This document shows, piece after piece, positions 59,004 through 64,000 of a stretch of 64,000 nt of DNA. Numbering within the stretch: the first letter of the stretch is position 1; every line of letters begins with the position of its first letter. Position numbers and translations under genes: made by a program. Source of the stretch: Acephala macrosclerotiorum (lineage: Eukaryota; Ascomycota; Leotiomycetes; Helotiales; Mollisiaceae). The notes under the pieces are model-generated. The model had not been told where the DNA came from. It did not search any database and saw only the letters and a list, made by a program, of their open reading frames with translations. Location of the stretch: positions 1 to 64,000 of the forward strand of contig MU119391.1 of NCBI GenBank assembly GCA_014904845.1, given 5' to 3'.

Positions 59004-60241
59004 TCAAGGATGATAATAAGTCTCATGCCTCAAACTCTCACTCCTCCCCATCCTCTCATCCCTCAACTCACTCATCGCAAACAGTAACGGCAGCGGACTT
59101 AACGGCAACGGACTCTGCATCGCCCACTCATCTCCCTCGTCCTCCTCTCTTATCGATTCTCCACCAAGCCGTATCTTAGGCCTAGCTTCCATTGGTGTAT
59201 TCAATTCGCTTCCTACTGGTTCCAATGCCGCTAATTCGTGGACCTCAGTCGACTCTAGCTCTCTTGCTTCCACGCATTCGGAGTGTAGTTGTGGCTTTCC
59301 TTCGATTCCCAAATTATCTGCAGCTGAGGAAGAACGTGACGACGGAGCATCGCGGTAGGGTTTCGGAACGACATCTGGCATGGCCGAGAGGGCCTCTCGG
59401 CGTATTTTCCGGCGTGTGAAGAAGATCACTATGAAGACTGTTGACATTCCCAGGACCGAACCTATGACCGGACCTACGACCCAAGTTTGTGAGAGCGGTT
59501 TGGAGGGTGTCGAGCTCGAGCTCGAGCTTGTCGGTGTAGGTGAGGATGTAGCTACTGCGGTTTGGTTGTATCGAGCGGAGGATAGGGAGGCTGCGGCTGC
59601 TGCTGAAGCTGTTTGATGTTAGACTTGCCAATGTACGGAGAATGGGAGAGAGTGTACCGGCAGATATCTTGGACGAGTACTTCGATGCCCAAGTCGCAGT
59701 TGATAGAATCGTAGTCCAAGACGGGTTATCACTTGCTGCTGCCGCCCAATCTACAGCCCCCGTTGTTGTTGGTGTCGGTGTGATTGTTGACGATACGGCG
59801 GTAGCACTAACGGTCGTCGTCGTGACGAGATTCTCTCCCCATGCACTGAGCCGGCTGGCCTGACTTTGCAAGGCTTCAACTTGTGTCGACGCGGGAGAAT
59901 TCGCACACATGTTAAGAATATTGATCAGAACCACCTCGATCTGGTTCGACAACGACGTCTCGCCGTTCTGTATGTTGTATGTAAGGACACATTCTTGGCA
60001 GGCACCGCAGTTGGTGATGAAGCTCGAGTTCGCTGTACATGAAGTCGTGTCGCCATCGTACACTGCTAGATCGTCTCTGCAGCTTGCTGTTACATATCAG
60101 TCAATTGTGATCCCGCGCGATAACATACTCTAGCTCGATGATAGAAGACTTACGACATTCAGGACTGCAGTAGGCGGAAGGCAACACGTTCACCACCTGC
60201 CTCACCCCAAGCACAGCGGCAACCACCGTAGGAAGATGCAT
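59004..60241 (-). CDS. Single-pass membrane protein with Cys-rich ectodomain
   Basis: Three exons (60241-60154, 60086-59658, 59608-59004; introns 67 and 49 bp) give 373 residues. N-terminal MHLPTVVAAVLGVRQVVNV is a weak signal-like stretch. The ectodomain has cysteine pairs (AYCSPEC, SCRDDLAVYDGDTTSC, NCGACQEC) and a Gln/Asn-rich amphipathic part (ILNMCANSP). A Thr/Ser-rich stalk is followed by one span (WVVGPVIGSVLGMSTVFIVIFF) and basic TRRKIRRE. The cytosolic tail is acidic and Ser-rich. The layout is that of small fungal surface proteins of unknown role (Cys-rich head, mucin-like stalk, one span), and is loosely similar in plan to the gene at 46385, without sequence identity I can see. Confidence 0.8.
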
Positions 60242-63217
60242 CGTGAACTCCTCCAACTAGTAGCTCGGTGTCGGTCGCCTAGTGGAAGATTGGGAGATAG
60301 GCACCGATGTCTTAAAACCAACGTCAGTGGATGTCGGGAATGTTCAGGTACATGTTTAGTTTAAAGGAGGCTGAACGGGTTGAAGAGCCACCAGTTTTAG
60401 AAGTGGAGGAGGAACTGCTCGAGCGGTCAACCTTCAGACAGTGCTGAACGTTTATGCATTCCTCTTTTTGCCGATATTATTCGACTATGCTTTATTGTGC
60501 ACGATAGACGTACCATGTACCGATGTTGGGGTGGATGTGGGTGGCTGCCAGGTCTCCTGTCCATAGCCAAGGTTCGAGGTTGGAGTTCGGGGACGATCAA
60601 CTCAATTGATCCCCGAGAATTCGGTTGAACAGGGGCAATGATTGGACTATTTGCACCATCTGGCAGGGTCTAGAGGGAATCTCCGCGCCGGACGGTAGTT
60701 CTGGATAACGATTGGGTAGTGAAAATTTCACTAACAGAAAAGCGCATGGAGAATATCAAAAGCCCCGGTACGGAGCGCAGGCCCTGAAAATCAACCGGAG
60801 TCTCGACCCCAGCGGGCGCTACTTGGCGGGCCGGTGGGGGGGTTTTGGGCCCCCAAAAACACTGGCCCAGCCTGTGGTGCCGAGAGAGCTGAACAGATAT
60901 TTGGCTAGGAAGGAGGAACATTGATACAACTGTATGTCGTTCCAGGTTCATGGAATACGGCAACCATGCTGCAATTTGGCTTGGAGCTCTTGGACCTTGA
61001 AAAACGAAGCATATCAAAGTCTTGGACAATCCAATCCACCGCGATGTTTCCAAGCCTGAGCAGCAGCCAAGGTCCCAGCAGAGGGTGGTGTGGTGGAACG
61101 CATGATGCTTCCCCAGGGTATCGCGGCGTATGAAACAAGCTTTGAGCGCCACCGTACTGGGGTCATTGCGTGACTTGTCCCAGTTTGGCATCTCAATTCA
61201 AGGTTTTCAGCTCTCGCCCAAGACGCCTCCTGAGCTGTCATCGTTCTCGCCGTCCATGACGGCAGTGTCGCCATTCGTCAAAAGAAAGCTCACGAATCAA
61301 ACGGGAGAGATGAGACGGAGCATCACCTTCTTCAAGATCTCGCACAGTAATCCGAACAAGGTTCTTATCCGTTCTGAGACCAGACCTTCTGATGAGATCA
61401 GAGCCTCGTGGGATTGACTGATACGCTGGTCCTTTATCTTGCGTTGGCTTGCTTTTGGCGGGAATGATTGGCCCGAATACGGAAGACGAGTCATGAATTT
61501 CCATCAACGTCGTATTGAGCCTCCTCTGCGGTAATGAACATTTCGAGAAACTCAAAATACGGCCGTACCCTCCCCCGCCAGACCAGATATTCAAATATGC
61601 TCCCCCCAAACTTCCTCAGCCCCGAACTCGACCACAGCTGGGGAGCAGAGTATCTGGACAGCCCAAGCGCATCAAATTACCAACTGTATCAACTGTATCT
61701 TGAGGTATCGTATACGTGCGATTCATTATTCTGCCAAATTTAGGCCTCATCCCGTGCAATTGTTGTATACCTGTCTCGCGATGCCTATCTCCCACGCTTT
61801 CTCCCTTGCCCTGCCACCTCCTCCATTGACTTGGCTTCGTGATGATCGCTGAACCGCAGATGACGAATATGATGCGCGCAGATATGTTCGTGATATGGAA
61901 ATGGTCAGTGGTCGAGGAGCAATAGAATCGCATATCGTGCGTGGAGTCGTCACCTCCAGGTCGCGGTTAAATGTATCGTGAGGTTTGAACCGCACGCCTA
62001 GGAGAATCTGCGGCAGTCGAGAGGGGCCTCAACAGTGCCGTGGCAGGGACATTACGGAATTGTTTCGATTGGAGGGATTGGCATCGCAATGCGCGTGTAA
62101 TGAAAAGTATTGGTTCGAGTTGAAGAAGGTAAAGAGTACGAGAGCATTTCGATGAGGAATTAAGGTTGGGTACTAGCGACTTCGCTCCTTCTGTCAACCA
62201 CTGTATGTCTCAACTAAATATTTTGTGATTTATGAGTCTCCTTCTCAGTGTGGGTCACATAATGTCGCGCACATGTCAACAGTCTCCTGAGGTGCCATAA
62301 GCATGAATATCTCCAAATGAATCGTGGTCATGGAGCAAACAAAGGCAATGATCTCAATACGATCCTCCCCACTCGCACCAGATCGATGACCTTGACCTGC
62401 TTACCTGAAGTCCAGTCGATCATCAAACAGGTCCGTGCAATCATGGAGGCTTGGATTGCCATGTGCATTTCAATCACAGCCAGGACAATTATTCGCGTAC
62501 CTCGTCTTGTGCCTCATGCCTGGTCGGACATGAGAAAAGGAATCTTGGAGTGTGAGAGATGTGAACTGTGCGTCTCTTGGACCCAATCACCTAGAAAGAT
62601 AATCTTGAGAAGAGAGATCTTGGTATCCATCCGAGCGTACAAACAATGTTATACGCATTGAAACACCAAAAACTACTGCCAGAGGTGGGGAAGATCAACA
62701 GGAACATCTCGAATAATAGTGGATGGTACCTGTGAGTGAGACCCTGGGACTGTGAGGCACATCTATCTAAGCGATGGCCATAGTGTTCTTGCATGATTTG
62801 ACAGCACAAATGATATCTCGAAACGAGAGCTGTGAACCAGGTCAACATTTCCTATCAGGACCACCAGTACCTCGTCACTTAGAAGTGGTACTTGAGAAAC
62901 TAAACGTTGGACTATTAAGCGTTCAAACTTTCGCCCAAGATATGTTGAAGGATATAAAGAGATGTTGGTCGAAACAAGCTAGGTTAAGGTCTCTACCAGT
63001 ACCTTGAGCTCTCGTATTCCGTACCTGACAAAACAAATTTTAGATTGTAAGAAAACTTTGTTTTGACAAGAGTTGGAATGGAGAGACCAATCAGAAGAAC
63101 ACCGTTCCAGAAGACCTCAACGCGCTCAGAAACGTCATTTGTTTTCCATCCATTATTCGGGTATCTCGGCATCGATCCACTCAAACCCCAATCGCATCTC
63201 CTCCCAAAAAAAGTCTC
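60242..63217. other. 3-kb intergenic region, no gene supported
   Basis: Promoter of the membrane-protein gene at the left. Medium frames at minus 60670-61191, minus 61238-61609 and plus 62317-62661 have no domain or start context that I can support. An unusual G/C run lies near 60820-60850. No RNA gene recognised. Confidence 0.4.
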
Positions 63218-64000
63218 TCACAACGTATACACAAACTCCGGATTCTCCTTATCCGTCAAATCCAAGAACTCTTGCTTATCCAACTTCCTATACCCAGGCT
63301 GCGCTCTCACAGCCGCATTCTTCTTATTCTCTCTGGCATAGTACCAATGAATGAACAGCAGATCCAACACACAAATACTGTAACAAATAATAATCGTGAT
63401 CTCCGCAGGCACATACCTCGGTTTATCGCCTGGTCTGAAAGTCTGCGGTCCAATAATATTACCCGCACAGTACGCAATCAGATACAGTGCGCCCACAGTC
63501 GTCTTCTTCGTATACCCCGCCACATTACTCGCCAACAGACTCAACAATGCAACGAAACCAGTTGGGGATGCTTGAGTGAAGTAATAGCCTGCCAAACGAC
63601 CTTTGGAGTTTGACAAAGGGAGGCAGACGATGAGTAGCATGCCCAAGATTGCGACCAGCATTCCGGAGGTAGCGACCAGGACTCGGCGCCCGAGTTTGTC
63701 GCCGAGGTAGCCACAGACGATGAGGAAGATGACTTCGATTGCGCCACCTGGGGCGCCGTAAAGGAGGGACTGATCGGCTGTGTAGCCGAAGGAGACGATG
63801 AGTTGGGAGAAGAAGTTTGTGATACCACCTAGATGAATTAGCGGTCTGCATGAAACGTGGTACCTGAATCGACTTACCGTTGGGGATATCGGCTACCAAG
63901 GCGAAGAATACGAATGCCCATGTCATAGGATCCATGAGAGCCTCCTTGAGCTGATACATCTTGAAATGCTATAGTACCACAAAATCAGCATCATGGTTCA
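63218..64000 (-). CDS. MFS anion:cation symporter, allantoate-permease-type (3' part)
   Basis: Partial: the 5' end is beyond the window. Exons 63968-63878 and 63828-63218 are separated by a 49-bp intron, and another intron begins at 63969. Sequence: KMYQLKEALMDPMTWAFVFFALVADIPNGGITNFFS, a cytosolic loop with GYLGDKLGRR, then membrane spans MLVAILGMLLIVCLPL, TGFVALLSLLASNVAGYTKK, ALYLIAYCAGNIIGPQTF and ITIIICYSICVLDLLFIHW. The end is a short cytosolic tail (LDKQEFLDLTDKENPEFVYTL). This is the Dal5/Tna1 group of the major facilitator superfamily, which imports small organic anions such as allantoate, nicotinate or related vitamins; the substrate is not deducible. Confidence 0.92.

Noticed and set aside
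60670..61191. 173-codon minus-strand frame
   Set aside because: No domain, odd composition and no matching splice partners; cannot be distinguished from chance.
61238..61609. 123-codon minus-strand frame
   Set aside because: Starts with a plausible Gly-rich sequence but overlaps several equal frames and shows no family motif.
1..64000. CRISPR arrays, prokaryote-type operons, tRNA or rRNA genes
   Set aside because: No regular spaced repeats, no cloverleaf with A/B boxes and no rRNA segments were recognised; gene structure is eukaryotic.

Overview
The window reads as nuclear DNA of a filamentous ascomycete. The genes have short introns (about 46-138 bp) with GT...AG ends and GCTAAT/GCTGAC-type branch points. 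The gene families are fungal: sedolisin, Clr5, NACHT NLR, Rpb4, Trs23, Rpn10, a borealin-type protein and Tma22. Two blocks of extreme AT content carry the C-to-T/G-to-A scars expected from repeat-induced point mutation (RIP). A Leotiomycetes-like species is my guess from overall flavour only.

Layout. 1-10040 is an AT-rich, gene-free block with a sharp right edge. 10041-25570 is a gene-poor accessory stretch holding several broken genes: an MVTTRSQ-type ORF, a sedolisin protease, a hydrolase-NACHT NLR and a Clr5 fragment. It also holds an intact NTF2-like gene, a GPI-type cell-surface protein and a small Cys-rich ORF. 25569-37971 is one Gfo/Idh/MocA oxidoreductase gene on the minus strand, split by a nested pair of Ty1/Copia retrotransposons. 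The older element (plus strand, 243-bp LTRs, target duplication GAAGT) sits in the gene. A younger element (minus strand, 135-136-bp LTRs) sits inside the first bases of the older element's 3' LTR. Both are RIP-mutated.

38489-42507 holds a hemerythrin-like protein, a zinc alcohol dehydrogenase and a C2H2 zinc-finger protein. After a 3.9-kb gene desert comes a one-pass membrane protein (46385-48295). Then follows a compact housekeeping block: Rpb4 (-), Trs23 (+), Rpn10 (-), borealin/Nbl1-like (+) and Tma22 (-), in alternating orientations. Next are a secreted repeat protein gene cut by an 855-bp hAT-type element, a second one-pass membrane protein (59004-60241), and the 3' end of an allantoate-permease-type MFS transporter running off the window.

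The housekeeping genes have fully consistent exon models (coding lengths divide by three, and splice junctions restore family motifs). I found no multi-gene pathway or defence operon. The most interesting material is the accessory DNA: the nested insertion with base-resolved target duplications, RIP damage beside it, the hAT insertion, a recently degenerated NLR with a hydrolase effector domain, and the CpG-only strand-asymmetric AT-rich block.
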